Shown here in pieces: positions 51,846 through 62,223 of a DNA stretch of 64,000 nt; the first letter of the stretch is position 1, and each line of letters begins with the position of its first letter. The notes under the pieces are model-generated. The model was not told the DNA's origin, searched no databases, and was given only the letters and a program-made list of their open reading frames with translations. The translations under genes were made by a program, and so were the position numbers. Source of the stretch: QZKY01 sp963666295 (lineage in GTDB: Bacteria > Pseudomonadota > Gammaproteobacteria > Burkholderiales > Burkholderiaceae_D); contig OY762707.1 in the NCBI GenBank assembly GCA_963666295.1, forward strand, positions 62,001-126,000. Direction: 5' to 3'.

Positions 51846-54501
51846 TCAAGTTCTCCTCTCTTACGAAAAGGGCAACCGGGAAGCGTGAAAAACAGGAACC
51901 GATAAATGTGCCCCCGCCAGAGAGCCTGTCGCCGGTTAAAATGTTGCGCCAATTTCCTTCAGGAAGCGTAATCGTGGTGTCTTCCCAATGATCATCAAGC
52001 AGTTTAAACAGGCGGGGAACGAGGGTGATGGCAGTGTTCGCGCGCATGAAAGCGAGCACGTGATCCGATTTTGAACCTTTGGCATACAACGGTGTGTAGG
52101 CGCTTTCTGGTGCGAAGCATTCCGGCTGGTTGCGACGAAAGTGGAGTGTTTGCCTGATTGACCAGAGTTTGGGCAACCCTTCGTCCATGCATTCCATGAT
52201 GTCTTCGGGTGACAGGGTAGGCAGGCTTTGCAGTAACGCTTTTCGCTTTTCAAAATCAACCAGGCGCCGGTTGTCCGGGTCAACCAGGCTCAAATCCCAC
52301 AGTTCGGTGCCTTGATAGATATCCGGAATCCCGGGTGCCGTCAGCTTGATCAAGGTCTGCGACAGGCTGTTGATTCTGCCGGGATGGATCAGTGGCGCAA
52401 CAAAACGCGCAACATCTGAAAGAAATTCACGATCATGCATGATAGCCGTCACGAAATCTCGAATGACGCGTTCATAGTCTTCGTTTTGCTTGGTCCAGGA
52501 AGTGTGTGCCTTGCTTTCACGAACGGCTTTTTCCATGTAGGCCGTCAAACGCTCTTCATCGATCGGCCAAGCACCGACGAGCGTTTGATAGAGCAGGTAT
52601 TCAGTGTTTTTTTCCGGCCAGCCATTTTTTCGATAAGGCTCGTTGTGGGAGGCCCAGCGGTGAACGGCATCCGCCCATCGCTCTGGAATTTCGGTCAGGA
52701 GCGCCAAGCGCGTACGCACATCCTCGCTACGTTTGGTGTCGTGCGTCGAAGTACTGTTCATTGATAGGGGGTGAAGCATTTGTGCATCCAGACACGCCTG
52801 ATGGAAATCTGCAATTCGAATGCCAAAACGTGTCGGGTCGCCGCCCACTTCATTGAGCGATACCAGGCGGTTATAACGGTAAAAAGTCGTGTCTTCCACG
52901 CCCTTGGCCATGGCCGGGCCAGTCAATTGCTGGAAGCGCATTGCCAGCTCGTTTGCCAGCGTGCCATTGACGCGAAGCAGCAGCAACTCCTTGAGGAACT
53001 CAAACAATTCCGGGTCAACATCGGTCTGGTTTTGCCTGGCCCCCGCTATGGCTTCCTGGATATGCGCTTCATCTTCCGGCCTGAGGGCCTCTTCACTGCG
53101 CGAGGTGTAGGAACGGTAAACCGGAAAATGCACCGCAGTTTCGCAGAGTGCCGTGAATAGTTCATGACGCGAATAGTCACGGTGTCTGCGGTATTGCTCG
53201 CAGATACGTACGAACAGCGAAGTCAGGCGATTCAGTTCGCTGCCAAGCAACTCGGTCAGAACGAGTCGTTTGTTGTTGTAAACCAGCTCCATGTAGGGCG
53301 TTTGATTTTCCGAGAAGCTTTCGTAAATCTGACTAAAGGCATCTTCAGCTTCAGGGTCAACGAATAGGCCACCAACAAGATTGAGGAAGTCGTAGCCGGT
53401 TGTGCCGTCTATGGGCCAGTTTTCCGGTAATTTTTCGTTTGGTTCGAGGATTTTCTCGGCTACGATCCAGGCATCAGGACAGGCTTGTCTCAGGTGCTTG
53501 AAATAGCTGGTCGGGTAGCGCAAGCCGTCGGGGTGATCAATGCGCAAACCTTGCGCCCAACCGCGACGAATGAGTTTGATCGGCAGGGCGTGAATGGCCT
53601 GGAAAACTTCCATTTCTTCAACGCGTAGCCCGGCCAGGTCCTTGATATCAAAAAATCGCCGATACCCCAGATCCTGGTTGGCCATGCGCCAAAGCGCAAG
53701 CCGGTAATTTTGCTGCTCGATCAGTTCATCCAGTGCATCCGGAGAGAGGTTAATGCGCGCAATTTCCTCATTGATTGCGTTTTCAATTTCAGGGGTTTCC
53801 TGACACAGCGTGGAAAGCATGCTGGCCAGAACTGCCTTGTCGCGATGCCGTCGCTCGACAAATTGTCGTGCGGTCACTGTGGGGCGAGGAATTCTGGCAT
53901 GGCTTTCAGCCAGAAAGCCCAGCATTTCGGACTGACAGGTTTGCGCCACCCGATGCAGCAGACCTGACAGGCTGGATGGGTCAATCGGAAATGTGTGTTC
54001 GTGATAATTCAGCGTGAAAACGCCGCTCTGATGCCTTAGCTGAAGTTGACCATCTTCAAGAATGCGACCGTAATGATCGCCGAGTACGGGCAGCAAGATC
54101 TTGTTTGGCCAGCGCTCATCGGAGGATTCCCAGTCAACGTCAAAGTAAGTGGCATATCGGCTCGAAGGGCCATTTTCCAGCACGTCCCACCACCATGGAT
54201 TTTGTCTACTGGCAATTGCCATGTGATTAGGAACAACATCGATAACATGCCCCATGTTATTGTTTATTAAGGTTTTACACATACCCTCATGCGCGCCATC
54301 CCCGCCAAGTTCTTTATTCACGCAGTCAGGGTCAATGACATCGTAACCATGCGTACTTCCCTTTTCTGCCTGCAGGTAAGGAGAGGTGTACAAGTGGCTG
54401 ATGCCCAAATCAGAAAGGTACGAAATGAGATCTTTTGCTTGTTCAAAGCCAAAATCTGGCCGCAACTGAACGCGGTAAGTGGCGATAAGTTCAGGCAACA
54501 T
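51838..54501 (-). CDS. treY: Malto-oligosyltrehalose synthase TreY
   Basis: 887 residues. Turns the reducing end of maltodextrin into trehalose linkage. LYTSPYLQAEKGSTHGYDVIDPDCVNKELGG, VDVVPNHMA, LRIDHPDGL, WIVAEKILEPNEKLP and GIPDIYQGTELWDLSLVDPDNRR are all intact. It overlaps glgX by 11 bp and treZ by 8 bp. Confidence 0.95.
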   Translation of the reverse strand: MLPELIATYRVQLRPDFGFEQAKDLISYLSDLGISHLYTSPYLQAEKGSTHGYDVIDPDCVNKELGGDGAHEGMCKTLINNNMGHVIDVVPNHMAIASRQNPWWWDVLENGPSSRYATYFDVDWESSDERWPNKILLPVLGDHYGRILEDGQLQLRHQSGVFTLNYHEHTFPIDPSSLSGLLHRVAQTCQSEMLGFLAESHARIPRPTVTARQFVERRHRDKAVLASMLSTLCQETPEIENAINEEIARINLSPDALDELIEQQNYRLALWRMANQDLGYRRFFDIKDLAGLRVEEMEVFQAIHALPIKLIRRGWAQGLRIDHPDGLRYPTSYFKHLRQACPDAWIVAEKILEPNEKLPENWPIDGTTGYDFLNLVGGLFVDPEAEDAFSQIYESFSENQTPYMELVYNNKRLVLTELLGSELNRLTSLFVRICEQYRRHRDYSRHELFTALCETAVHFPVYRSYTSRSEEALRPEDEAHIQEAIAGARQNQTDVDPELFEFLKELLLLRVNGTLANELAMRFQQLTGPAMAKGVEDTTFYRYNRLVSLNEVGGDPTRFGIRIADFHQACLDAQMLHPLSMNSTSTHDTKRSEDVRTRLALLTEIPERWADAVHRWASHNEPYRKNGWPEKNTEYLLYQTLVGAWPIDEERLTAYMEKAVRESKAHTSWTKQNEDYERVIRDFVTAIMHDREFLSDVARFVAPLIHPGRINSLSQTLIKLTAPGIPDIYQGTELWDLSLVDPDNRRLVDFEKRKALLQSLPTLSPEDIMECMDEGLPKLWSIRQTLHFRRNQPECFAPESAYTPLYAKGSKSDHVLAFMRANTAITLVPRLFKLLDDHWEDTTITLPEGNWRNILTGDRLSGGGTFIGSCFSRFPVALFVREENLND

Positions 54502-56593
54502 GACGTAATACCACCAGTGAGCGTGACTCGATCATGATTTCACTGCCTGCCTTGTACTGGTCGCCGTCTGTAGTCCAGCCGATATGTGTATCCAGTTCTA
54601 CTGTCCAGCACGCGCCCCATTTTTTTTCGGGCAGGGTGAAGCCGAGAGGTTCGAAATGGGCGTTGAAGATGACGTAGAAGCTGTCACCGCTAACGAGCGT
54701 ATCATTTGGGTCCGGTCGGCTTGGAAGGGAGGTGCCGTTGAGGAAAACGCCGAGCGACTTGGCATGTGTTACGTCCCAGTTTTCTTCTTTCATCTGCTGG
54801 CCATCAAGGGTGAACCAAGCGATGTCATTGGTGCGGCTACCGTGAATAGGGCGACCTTGAAACCAGCGTCTGCGACGAAATACCGGGTTCTTTTGTCGAA
54901 AGCGGATCAGCTTCTGGCAAAACTCGAGCATCTCATGGTCGGCATTTTCCCAGTCGTACCAGGATATCCAACTGTCCTGGCAGTAGGCATTGTTGTTTCC
55001 AAACTGTGTACGGGAAATTTCATCGCCACCAAGTAGCATGGGGACACCTTGCGAGAGGAAAAGCGTTGTTAAAAAGTTGCGCTTTTGCTGCTTTCTAACC
55101 CGAATGACATCAGAGTCTTCAGTTATACCTTCTTCACCGCAATTCCATGAGCGATTGTGGCTCTCGCCATCTCGGTTTTTTTCGCCATTGGCAAGGTTAT
55201 GTTTTTCGTTATAAGAAACAAGGTCGTTTAACGTGAAGCCATCGTGCGCGGTGATGAAATTGATGCTGGCGTAAGGTAGGCGTGATGAGTTTTCGTACAG
55301 GTCGGAACTGCCCGTAAAGCGTGATGCAAACTCGCCCAGTATCTGATCTTCGCCGCGCCAGAAATCGCGCACACAATCTCGATATTTGCCGTTCCATTCC
55401 GTCCAGAGGGGCGGGAAGTTACCAACCTGATAGCCGCCTTCACCGACATCCCACGGTTCGGCAATCAACTTGACCTGACTGAGAATCGGGTCTTGCTGGA
55501 TGATGTGGAAAAAGGTTGATAAACGGTCTACGTCGTGCAACTCTCTGGCGAGGGTCGATGCAAGGTCGAAACGGAAACCGTCAACATGCATCTCTACTAC
55601 CCAGTAGCGCAGGGAATCCATGATCATTTGCATCACGTGGGGGTGGCGCATGTTCAGACTGTTTCCGGTGCCGGTGTAGTCCATGTAGTAGCGCTGGTCC
55701 TCTGTGACGCGGTAGTAATAAGTATTATCAATGCCTTTTAGCGATAGCATCGGCCCGAGATGGTTGCCTTCTGCAGTATGGTTGTAAACCACATCCAGAA
55801 TCACTTCGATATCGGCTTGATGTAACTTTTTGACCATTTGCTTGAATTCCGAGACGATGGCGCCGGGTCGGTTGTCCGCCGCGTATTCGGCCTGTGGCGC
55901 AAAATAGCCGATAGAGTTGTACCCCCAGTAATTCCGCAATCCCTGGTCAATCAAGTGCTTGTCGTGAATGAAATAGTGAACCGGCATCAGTTCGATTGCG
56001 GTGATGCCAAGTTGTTTGAGATAGGCAATGATGGATGGATGCGACAACCCGGCATAGGTGCCGCGCAATTCTGCAGGAACATCCGGGTGAGCGATAGTCA
56101 GGCCTCGAACGTGCGTCTCGTAAATAATGGTTTTGTGCCAGGGAGTGTTTAATTTACGGTCGCCACTCCAGTCGAAATGAGGTTGATGCACGACACTGCG
56201 CGGCACATAAGGTGCGCTATCTTCTTGATTGATGACTTCGTAACCATGCTCAAAGTGGTACGGAAAGACGGCTTGATGCCAGTCAACACTTCCATCAATG
56301 GCTTTGGCGTAGGGATCAAGCAAGAGTTTTGCCGGGTTGCAACGCTGACCGTGTTCTGGATTCCAAGGGCCATGAACACGGAATCCGTAACGCTGTCCGG
56401 GCTCAACGGTCGGCAAGTAACAGTGCCAGCAATTGCCTGTAATTTCGGTTACTTGTATGCGGGTTTCTTCTTTGTCCCTGCCAAAAAGACACAGATCAAC
56501 ACGTTCGGCAACTTCAGAAAACAGAGAGAAGTTCGTTCCGAAACCATCATAAGTTGCACCAAGCGGATAAGGCTCCCCCGGCCATACCTTCAT
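54491..56593 (-). CDS. glgX: Glycogen debranching enzyme GlgX
   Basis: 700 residues from ATG 56593 (GGGGGTGG upstream; frame open to 56623). Removes alpha-1,6 branches. CBM48 start (YPLGATYDGFGTNFSLFSEVAERV), then LRNYWGYNSIGYFAP, VDGFRFDLAS, LIAEPWDVGEGGYQVGNFPP and ITAHDGFTLNDLVSYNEKHN. It feeds linear glucans to TreY, whose gene follows with 11 bp overlap. Confidence 0.94.
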   Translation of the reverse strand: MKVWPGEPYPLGATYDGFGTNFSLFSEVAERVDLCLFGRDKEETRIQVTEITGNCWHCYLPTVEPGQRYGFRVHGPWNPEHGQRCNPAKLLLDPYAKAIDGSVDWHQAVFPYHFEHGYEVINQEDSAPYVPRSVVHQPHFDWSGDRKLNTPWHKTIIYETHVRGLTIAHPDVPAELRGTYAGLSHPSIIAYLKQLGITAIELMPVHYFIHDKHLIDQGLRNYWGYNSIGYFAPQAEYAADNRPGAIVSEFKQMVKKLHQADIEVILDVVYNHTAEGNHLGPMLSLKGIDNTYYYRVTEDQRYYMDYTGTGNSLNMRHPHVMQMIMDSLRYWVVEMHVDGFRFDLASTLARELHDVDRLSTFFHIIQQDPILSQVKLIAEPWDVGEGGYQVGNFPPLWTEWNGKYRDCVRDFWRGEDQILGEFASRFTGSSDLYENSSRLPYASINFITAHDGFTLNDLVSYNEKHNLANGEKNRDGESHNRSWNCGEEGITEDSDVIRVRKQQKRNFLTTLFLSQGVPMLLGGDEISRTQFGNNNAYCQDSWISWYDWENADHEMLEFCQKLIRFRQKNPVFRRRRWFQGRPIHGSRTNDIAWFTLDGQQMKEENWDVTHAKSLGVFLNGTSLPSRPDPNDTLVSGDSFYVIFNAHFEPLGFTLPEKKWGACWTVELDTHIGWTTDGDQYKAGSEIMIESRSLVVLRHVA

Positions 56594-56846
56594 GTTCCAC
56601 CCCCCTGAAAAAGCGTGTCTCAAGCTGATCGTTCAAGTCTCACAATGGTTAATTCTATTCTTGAGTGACACTAAAGCGCCTTTGATAAAGGTCAAAAATA
56701 TGCTGATGCTGTACGCGATTCGAGCTTTGGTGTAATCCGTTACCAGCAAAACCTGTGCCGCCACTGACATGGTTACCAAATAATGTTTGTAAAGGAGGCG
56801 CCTTCTTCTGCCTGCCAAAAATATTTTTGGTTTTTTATCTTTAATA

Positions 56847-59800
56847 TCAATCTATTTTATTAATGAGTTCAAGTAATCCGTTAATTGGTATGCGCAGATT
56901 GTATGGGCGATTCTCAAGCTCGTACCTTATTTCATACAATGCTCTTTCAATGATGAAAAAGTGGATCAACCTGTTTGAGTGGTCAAAATTGTGCGGGCAT
57001 ACCGTACAACGGTTCACGCCTTCACGATAACCTTCCACAAAGGCGCTTTTCACGCCACTGCGCCAGGTTTCAAGCAATTGTTGCATGGCGCGGCATGCCG
57101 CATGCGTTTCTCCATGGCCCTTGCGGTAAGACATGGCCGCCGCATAATCGAACGAGCGCAACATGCCGGCCACATCTTTGAGTGGGCTGCCTTTGGCGCG
57201 TCGCTCGGCAAAGGTGCGCCCTGGCTCGCCCTCGAAGTCAATGATAAAAAAATCGTTCCCAGAGACAAGCACCTGACTCAAATGGTAATCGCCATGGTAA
57301 CGCGCTTTGGTCAGGCTCATGCCGCTTGGGTCGAGCATCGTGATCAAGGCATCAAGCTCGCCGCTTTTCTTGAGTAGCTCTTCAACATCTGCTTTTTCTT
57401 CATCGCCAAGAACTGTTTGTGTTTGTTCAAGCAATTCAAAGCTGCGCTGTTTGTCTTCACGCACGCGGTCAACCCAGAGCTTGATTTCATGATCCTCAAC
57501 AGGCTCCTGACCAAAGGCACGGTTTTCTGTTGGCACTGCCAGTGCGACGTGCAATTCGCCTGTTCTTTGTCCGAGCAGGCGCATCTGATTAAAAAAGACC
57601 TCATGTTGCTTGCTGCCTTCCTCATTTTCATGGCTGATGGCGACTTGCCAGTTTTCCATCAGTCGTGAAAGGTAGTTGAATGTGAAGTCCCATGCGCTGC
57701 CCTGGTTGGCGATATAACCATGCAGTAGCGCTAGCAAGGTTGGATCGCCTTCTGTCGGTTTGAACTGAAGGGAGCCAAGTACTGGTGTGATGTGCTTGAA
57801 GCTGGTGTGCTCCGTCAGGAAGCACCCCATTTCAAGCTCTGGATTGATGCCTGTTTCCGATTTCCGGTATGTCTTGAGCATCAATTTTCCGCCAATTACA
57901 ACGGAAGTATTGCTCTGCTCAAGCTGCGGGCGCATGACGCTCCATTCTTCAATGTCTTTTACCCAATCCGCGTATGCGCGCGTTGCGTGAAAATCCAGTT
58001 TGCCCTCAGGAAGAGGCACTTCGATGGATTCCCCCATTGTTGTCACAATTTCACGGCAAAAATCATTGCCTGCCAGTGCATCAATCAACAGGCCAGCATT
58101 AGCCTTGTGACGCATGCGAGAAACGATCCGTGGCAGGTGCTCTGGCGCAAGTTCTTCTTCTCCCCAGAGAATGGTGAGCGGAACCGAATAGGATTGCTGC
58201 GACCCGTCGGAAAAATTAATATCGCAAATGGAGAACAACCAGCGTCCTTGGCCTTTTTGCCAGGCACCAAGCGGGCGAAAGTGGATTTTTTCAATGGCGT
58301 TTGCCTTGCCGGCGTACCAGCGCTGCTGCGCAAAGTATTTTGGCAGGGCAGTTTTTTCAAGTCGCTTGGCGACCTCTGGCGCGATCAGCTCTTCATGTTC
58401 GTGCATGCCCGGGCGGTCGATAAAAAATCCACGCGCATGCGAGAGCACCACGATTGGGATTTCTTCAAGAAGCGGCAGGTCGGTATGCCAGGTGGGTGGC
58501 GATGCTTCAGTAGAAAGCGTGAACCAGTAAAAACCGTAGCGCGGCAGGGTAAGCAGGTAGGTTAACTCGCCAACCGGCGGGAAAGGGGTGCGGCTGGTTA
58601 ACTCAATCGGTACGCGCCCCTTGTACTCGGACAGATCCAGTTCGACGGGCTGTGGCGAATAGGAAAGATTAGCGACGCACAGAATGATGTCGTTTTCGTA
58701 CTCGCGCAGATAAGCGAAAATCTTGCGGTTCCCTGGTTTGAGCATGCGCAGATTGCCGCGACCAAAGGCTGCATGGGCGCGTCGAACGGCAATGATTCGA
58801 CGCATCCAGTTAAGTAAGCTGGACGGGTTGCGAGCCTGAGCCTCAACGTTAACGGATTGAAAACCATATAACGGATCCATGATAGGCGGCAGGAACAGGC
58901 GCTGCGGGTCGGCGCGAGAAAAGCCGGCATTGCGATCTGGACTCCATTGCATCGGGGTTCTGACGGCGTTGCGATCACCCAGATAAATGTTGTCACCCAT
59001 GCCAATTTCGTCACCGTAGTAAATGATTGGTGCGCCTGGCATGGTCATTAGCAGGTAATTCAGTAGTTTGACTTTGTCCAGATCATTTTCCAACAACGGC
59101 GCCAGTCGGCGACGAATACCGACGTTGATGCGCATTTGCGGGTCGCTTGCGTATGCCTTGTACATGTAATCCCGCTCTTTGCTGGTTACCATTTCAAGGG
59201 TCAACTCGTCATGGTTGCGCAGAAAGAGCGCCCATTGGCAGGCATCGGGAATGGCCGGGGTCTGGTTAAGGATGTCGGTGATCGGAAAACGGTCTTCTTG
59301 TGCCAGTGCCATGTACATGCGCGGCATCAGCGGAAAGTGATAGGCCATGTGGCACTCGTCACCATCGCCAAAATAAGCGCGTACGTCTTCCGGCCATTGG
59401 TTTGCTTCAGCCAGGAACATCCGGTTTTCATAATGCGTATCTACAACTGCGCGCATGCGCTTGATGACGTCGTGCGTCTCGGGCAGGTTTTCATTGTTGG
59501 TGCCTTCGCGTTCACGCAGATAGGGGATGGCATCCAGCCTGAGGCCATCCACCCCCATATCTAGCCAGAAGCGCATAGCGCGGATGATGGCTTTTTCAAC
59601 TTGTGGGTTGGCGAAGTTCAGATCAGGTTGATGCGTGAAAAAGCGATGCCAGTAGTAGGCTTGTGCGACATCATCCCAAGCCCAGTTGGAATCTTCCGAG
59701 TCGGTGAAGATGATGCGGGTGCCGTCGTATTTAAGCTTGCTTTCGCTCCAGACGTAGTAATCGCGCTTAACGCTGTCCTTCGGTGCCCGGCGTGCAGCCT

Positions 59801-60146
59801 GAAACCAGGGGTGCTGGTCTGATGTGTGGTTGATGACCAGTTCGGTAATGATGCGCATGTCGCGCTTGTGCAGTTCTTCAATCAGTAATCGAATGTCTTC
59901 TATGGCACCATAATCAGGATGTACGCTACGGTAGTCGGAAATGTCATAGCCGTCATCACGCATCGGGGAGGGGTAAAAGGGCAGAAGCCAGATGGTGTTG
60001 ACTCCCAGGTCTTCGAGGTAATCGAGCTTCTCAATCAAGCCCTTAAAATCGCCCATGCCATCGTTATTGCCGTCGTAAAAAGCCTTGACGTGCAGTTCAT
60101 AGATGATGGCGTCTTTGTACCACAGAGGATCATCATTCATGGCCAT
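56847..60146 (-). CDS. treS: Trehalose synthase fused to maltokinase (TreS-Mak)
   Basis: 1,099 residues. Residues 1-560: GH13 TreS, interconverting maltose and trehalose (VINHTSDQHPWF, GVDGLRLDAIPYLRE, FLAEANQWPEDV, LRNHDELTLEMV). Residues about 590-1099: maltokinase, making maltose-1-phosphate (LMLKTYRKSETGINPELEMG, KARYHGDYHLSQVLV about 952, FIIDFEGEPGRTFAERRAKGSPLKDVAGML). The fusion is known in several bacteria. It lies 22 bp after malQ and about 250 bp before glgX. The maltose-1-P user GlgE is not in this window. Confidence 0.94.
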   Translation of the reverse strand: MAMNDDPLWYKDAIIYELHVKAFYDGNNDGMGDFKGLIEKLDYLEDLGVNTIWLLPFYPSPMRDDGYDISDYRSVHPDYGAIEDIRLLIEELHKRDMRIITELVINHTSDQHPWFQAARRAPKDSVKRDYYVWSESKLKYDGTRIIFTDSEDSNWAWDDVAQAYYWHRFFTHQPDLNFANPQVEKAIIRAMRFWLDMGVDGLRLDAIPYLREREGTNNENLPETHDVIKRMRAVVDTHYENRMFLAEANQWPEDVRAYFGDGDECHMAYHFPLMPRMYMALAQEDRFPITDILNQTPAIPDACQWALFLRNHDELTLEMVTSKERDYMYKAYASDPQMRINVGIRRRLAPLLENDLDKVKLLNYLLMTMPGAPIIYYGDEIGMGDNIYLGDRNAVRTPMQWSPDRNAGFSRADPQRLFLPPIMDPLYGFQSVNVEAQARNPSSLLNWMRRIIAVRRAHAAFGRGNLRMLKPGNRKIFAYLREYENDIILCVANLSYSPQPVELDLSEYKGRVPIELTSRTPFPPVGELTYLLTLPRYGFYWFTLSTEASPPTWHTDLPLLEEIPIVVLSHARGFFIDRPGMHEHEELIAPEVAKRLEKTALPKYFAQQRWYAGKANAIEKIHFRPLGAWQKGQGRWLFSICDINFSDGSQQSYSVPLTILWGEEELAPEHLPRIVSRMRHKANAGLLIDALAGNDFCREIVTTMGESIEVPLPEGKLDFHATRAYADWVKDIEEWSVMRPQLEQSNTSVVIGGKLMLKTYRKSETGINPELEMGCFLTEHTSFKHITPVLGSLQFKPTEGDPTLLALLHGYIANQGSAWDFTFNYLSRLMENWQVAISHENEEGSKQHEVFFNQMRLLGQRTGELHVALAVPTENRAFGQEPVEDHEIKLWVDRVREDKQRSFELLEQTQTVLGDEEKADVEELLKKSGELDALITMLDPSGMSLTKARYHGDYHLSQVLVSGNDFFIIDFEGEPGRTFAERRAKGSPLKDVAGMLRSFDYAAAMSYRKGHGETHAACRAMQQLLETWRSGVKSAFVEGYREGVNRCTVCPHNFDHSNRLIHFFIIERALYEIRYELENRPYNLRIPINGLLELINKID

Positions 60147-60168
60147 GCTTTTCCCTTATTATTGGTAT

Positions 60169-62106
60169 TTAATTCACATGCCAGCCAGCTAACTCATCAA
60201 GCCGGTTTATTAGTTCATTTTGTGCTTTTGCCAATTCCGGTTTTGCGCGTATTGCCATTGCCAGGCTGCAAGGCAGATTAAGCGCTTTGCCCTGACGTCG
60301 ATCTTGCTCATATTGCTGTTTGTAATTTGCGGGTACACGCAAAGCCCAGTTTTTATCATTGATGGTACCGGGCACGTTGTAGCTTTCTTCAAGCCCGAAC
60401 AAGTCAGCAAAAAATACCATGACGTTTCGTGCCTGACCTAGAAATAAATCAGACATCTTGGCATGAACCAGCTTGCGATAGTCATTTGACAGGATGCAGT
60501 TCAGTTTTTCCGGGTCTTTCGGCGACAGTTTGTGCGCCAGATAAGTAGCCTGCGCTTGCGCTTCTTTCGTACCTTGCCATTTTTTGGCAAGGTGCCAGAT
60601 AGAAGGGGTGTCGTGGTTTCCTGCCATGATCCAATCCTGTTCAAGAGCATTTTCGCTGCGATATACGTCACGCGGATCGGAAAGATTGGCTTTTTGCGTG
60701 ACCCTGAAGCGGCCCAGTCCATGTCGATGCAACACGCGCTCAAGCGGGTAGGGCTGGGTTGAAAGCACTTCGCAGAGGATATCGTCCTTTTTTCGACCAT
60801 GTTTGGCAGCTTCTGCCACGAGCGTGTCCAGTACCACGGCGTAGCGCGCTTCCTGTTCCGCTGTCAATTGACTGACCCAGTCATCGGCATGACGCGGGCG
60901 AGACCGGTTTATTTGGGCAGGATTAATTATGGCGTACTGCTCAAGGGCAGGGTGGTCAGGCAGGTTGGGCGAAGAAAACAGGCGCGCGCCGTTCTGGACA
61001 GCATGGAAGGGGTCTGGATCATCTGCACGATAAACCCAGGGGCAGATCAGTCCATGGGGGTGGTCGATGCGCAGCCCATCAAATTCTGTCAGCATTTTGC
61101 CAAGGCGTTCGATAACGAAGTTGAGCGCAGGGCCCTGTGAGCCATCTGGAAACTGATATTGATTTGGGTCGAGTACACCATAACCCCAGGGCTGTCCGTC
61201 CGGGTTGGTTCTGCTTGGTGGCGCACCCATGAAATAGTCGTTTAGCAACAAAGCTTGTCGACTCCAGTTGTCTCGAGGAGAGAGCCCGATCTGAACGTCG
61301 CCAAATAACTTGATTCCTGCTTTTTTAGTTTCTTTCCGGTAGGTGTCGTGCTGTTTGAGTAAAATGAGTTGAGTCAGAGCATAACGTTCGATGATGTGCC
61401 AATGCCTTGATTCAAGTTGCTGTCTGCGCTGTACGCAGATTGCCCCTGTTTCAGCAGAAGGGGTGCTGAGCAGTTTATCGTATTTGCTTTCGCCAGCTTC
61501 AGGCCATTCAAGCCAGTATCGACCGTCATGTTCAATGCTGAGTGCTTCGTAAAGAGCATCGTCTCTAAGCCAGCGATTGTTTTGCAAAAATAAATGAAGT
61601 TCTTTCTCAATATCAAGCGCTAATACGTTGCCTTCAAACAATTTTACCTTGTAGTTCTGGTAAATCTCTTCGTTTGCTTTTGCGTAATTGATATATGCAT
61701 GTCGATAGGCTGCATACTTCCCGTCTTGGTTCGGGTTGGTGTTAATGATGTGTTCAAGGCTCTGGTGGCTTAAACATTCACCCCATTGTGGATCGTGCGC
61801 GAGTGCGTGCAGATCAAGAGAAAGGAAGTTTCTGGAAAAGATCGTGCCGTCGTAGGGCGAAGCATTAACCAGTGAAGTTTGGCCTTGAGGCCCAAGTTGC
61901 AGGCCGTTGAATCCCAGTTCACGTGCGAATTGAGTAAATTCGATTCCAGCGCGACTGTAGGGCGTGCCGCGACCAGTATCCTGATTGGGTGAGCCGGGAA
62001 AACTGACATCGTGAATCGCAAGCATCAGTTTGTCTTTACCAAGAAGACGTAAAGCCTCTGAGATGGCAGGATCAGGATGTATGACTTCTTGAACGTGTGA
62101 TTCCAT
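60169..62106 (-). CDS. malQ: 4-alpha-glucanotransferase MalQ (GH77), divergent
   Basis: 645 residues from ATG 62106; the frame is open to a TTG at 62136. Rearranges maltodextrins. GH77 catalytic residues: Asp in LRIDHPHGL, Glu in CEVLST (usual form is AEDLG) and Asp in GNHDTPS. DNWSRQALLLNDYFMGAPPSRTNPDGQPWGYGVLDP is the family signature. First gene of the leftward glucan cluster. dif lies about 90 bp upstream of the TTG. Confidence 0.87.
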   Translation of the reverse strand: MESHVQEVIHPDPAISEALRLLGKDKLMLAIHDVSFPGSPNQDTGRGTPYSRAGIEFTQFARELGFNGLQLGPQGQTSLVNASPYDGTIFSRNFLSLDLHALAHDPQWGECLSHQSLEHIINTNPNQDGKYAAYRHAYINYAKANEEIYQNYKVKLFEGNVLALDIEKELHLFLQNNRWLRDDALYEALSIEHDGRYWLEWPEAGESKYDKLLSTPSAETGAICVQRRQQLESRHWHIIERYALTQLILLKQHDTYRKETKKAGIKLFGDVQIGLSPRDNWSRQALLLNDYFMGAPPSRTNPDGQPWGYGVLDPNQYQFPDGSQGPALNFVIERLGKMLTEFDGLRIDHPHGLICPWVYRADDPDPFHAVQNGARLFSSPNLPDHPALEQYAIINPAQINRSRPRHADDWVSQLTAEQEARYAVVLDTLVAEAAKHGRKKDDILCEVLSTQPYPLERVLHRHGLGRFRVTQKANLSDPRDVYRSENALEQDWIMAGNHDTPSIWHLAKKWQGTKEAQAQATYLAHKLSPKDPEKLNCILSNDYRKLVHAKMSDLFLGQARNVMVFFADLFGLEESYNVPGTINDKNWALRVPANYKQQYEQDRRQGKALNLPCSLAMAIRAKPELAKAQNELINRLDELAGWHVN

Positions 62107-62160
62107 ATCCTCGACTTTCAATTCTGTAACTCTCAACCCTCACGTTTGATTATAGGTGGA

Positions 62161-62208
62161 TTGACAGTCGGCCCTGCAAGAGCCTGATTTATCGTTGATG
62201 ACTGTCAA
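62161..62208. promoter_or_regulatory. 9-bp inverted repeat TTGACAGTC / GACTGTCAA upstream of malQ
   Basis: Perfect 9-bp arms at 62161-62169 and 62200-62208, spaced by 30 bp, between malQ and dif. May be an operator or loop-forming site for the glucan operon; no regulator is assigned. Confidence 0.5.
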
Positions 62209-62223
62209 GCTACGCAATTAAAT

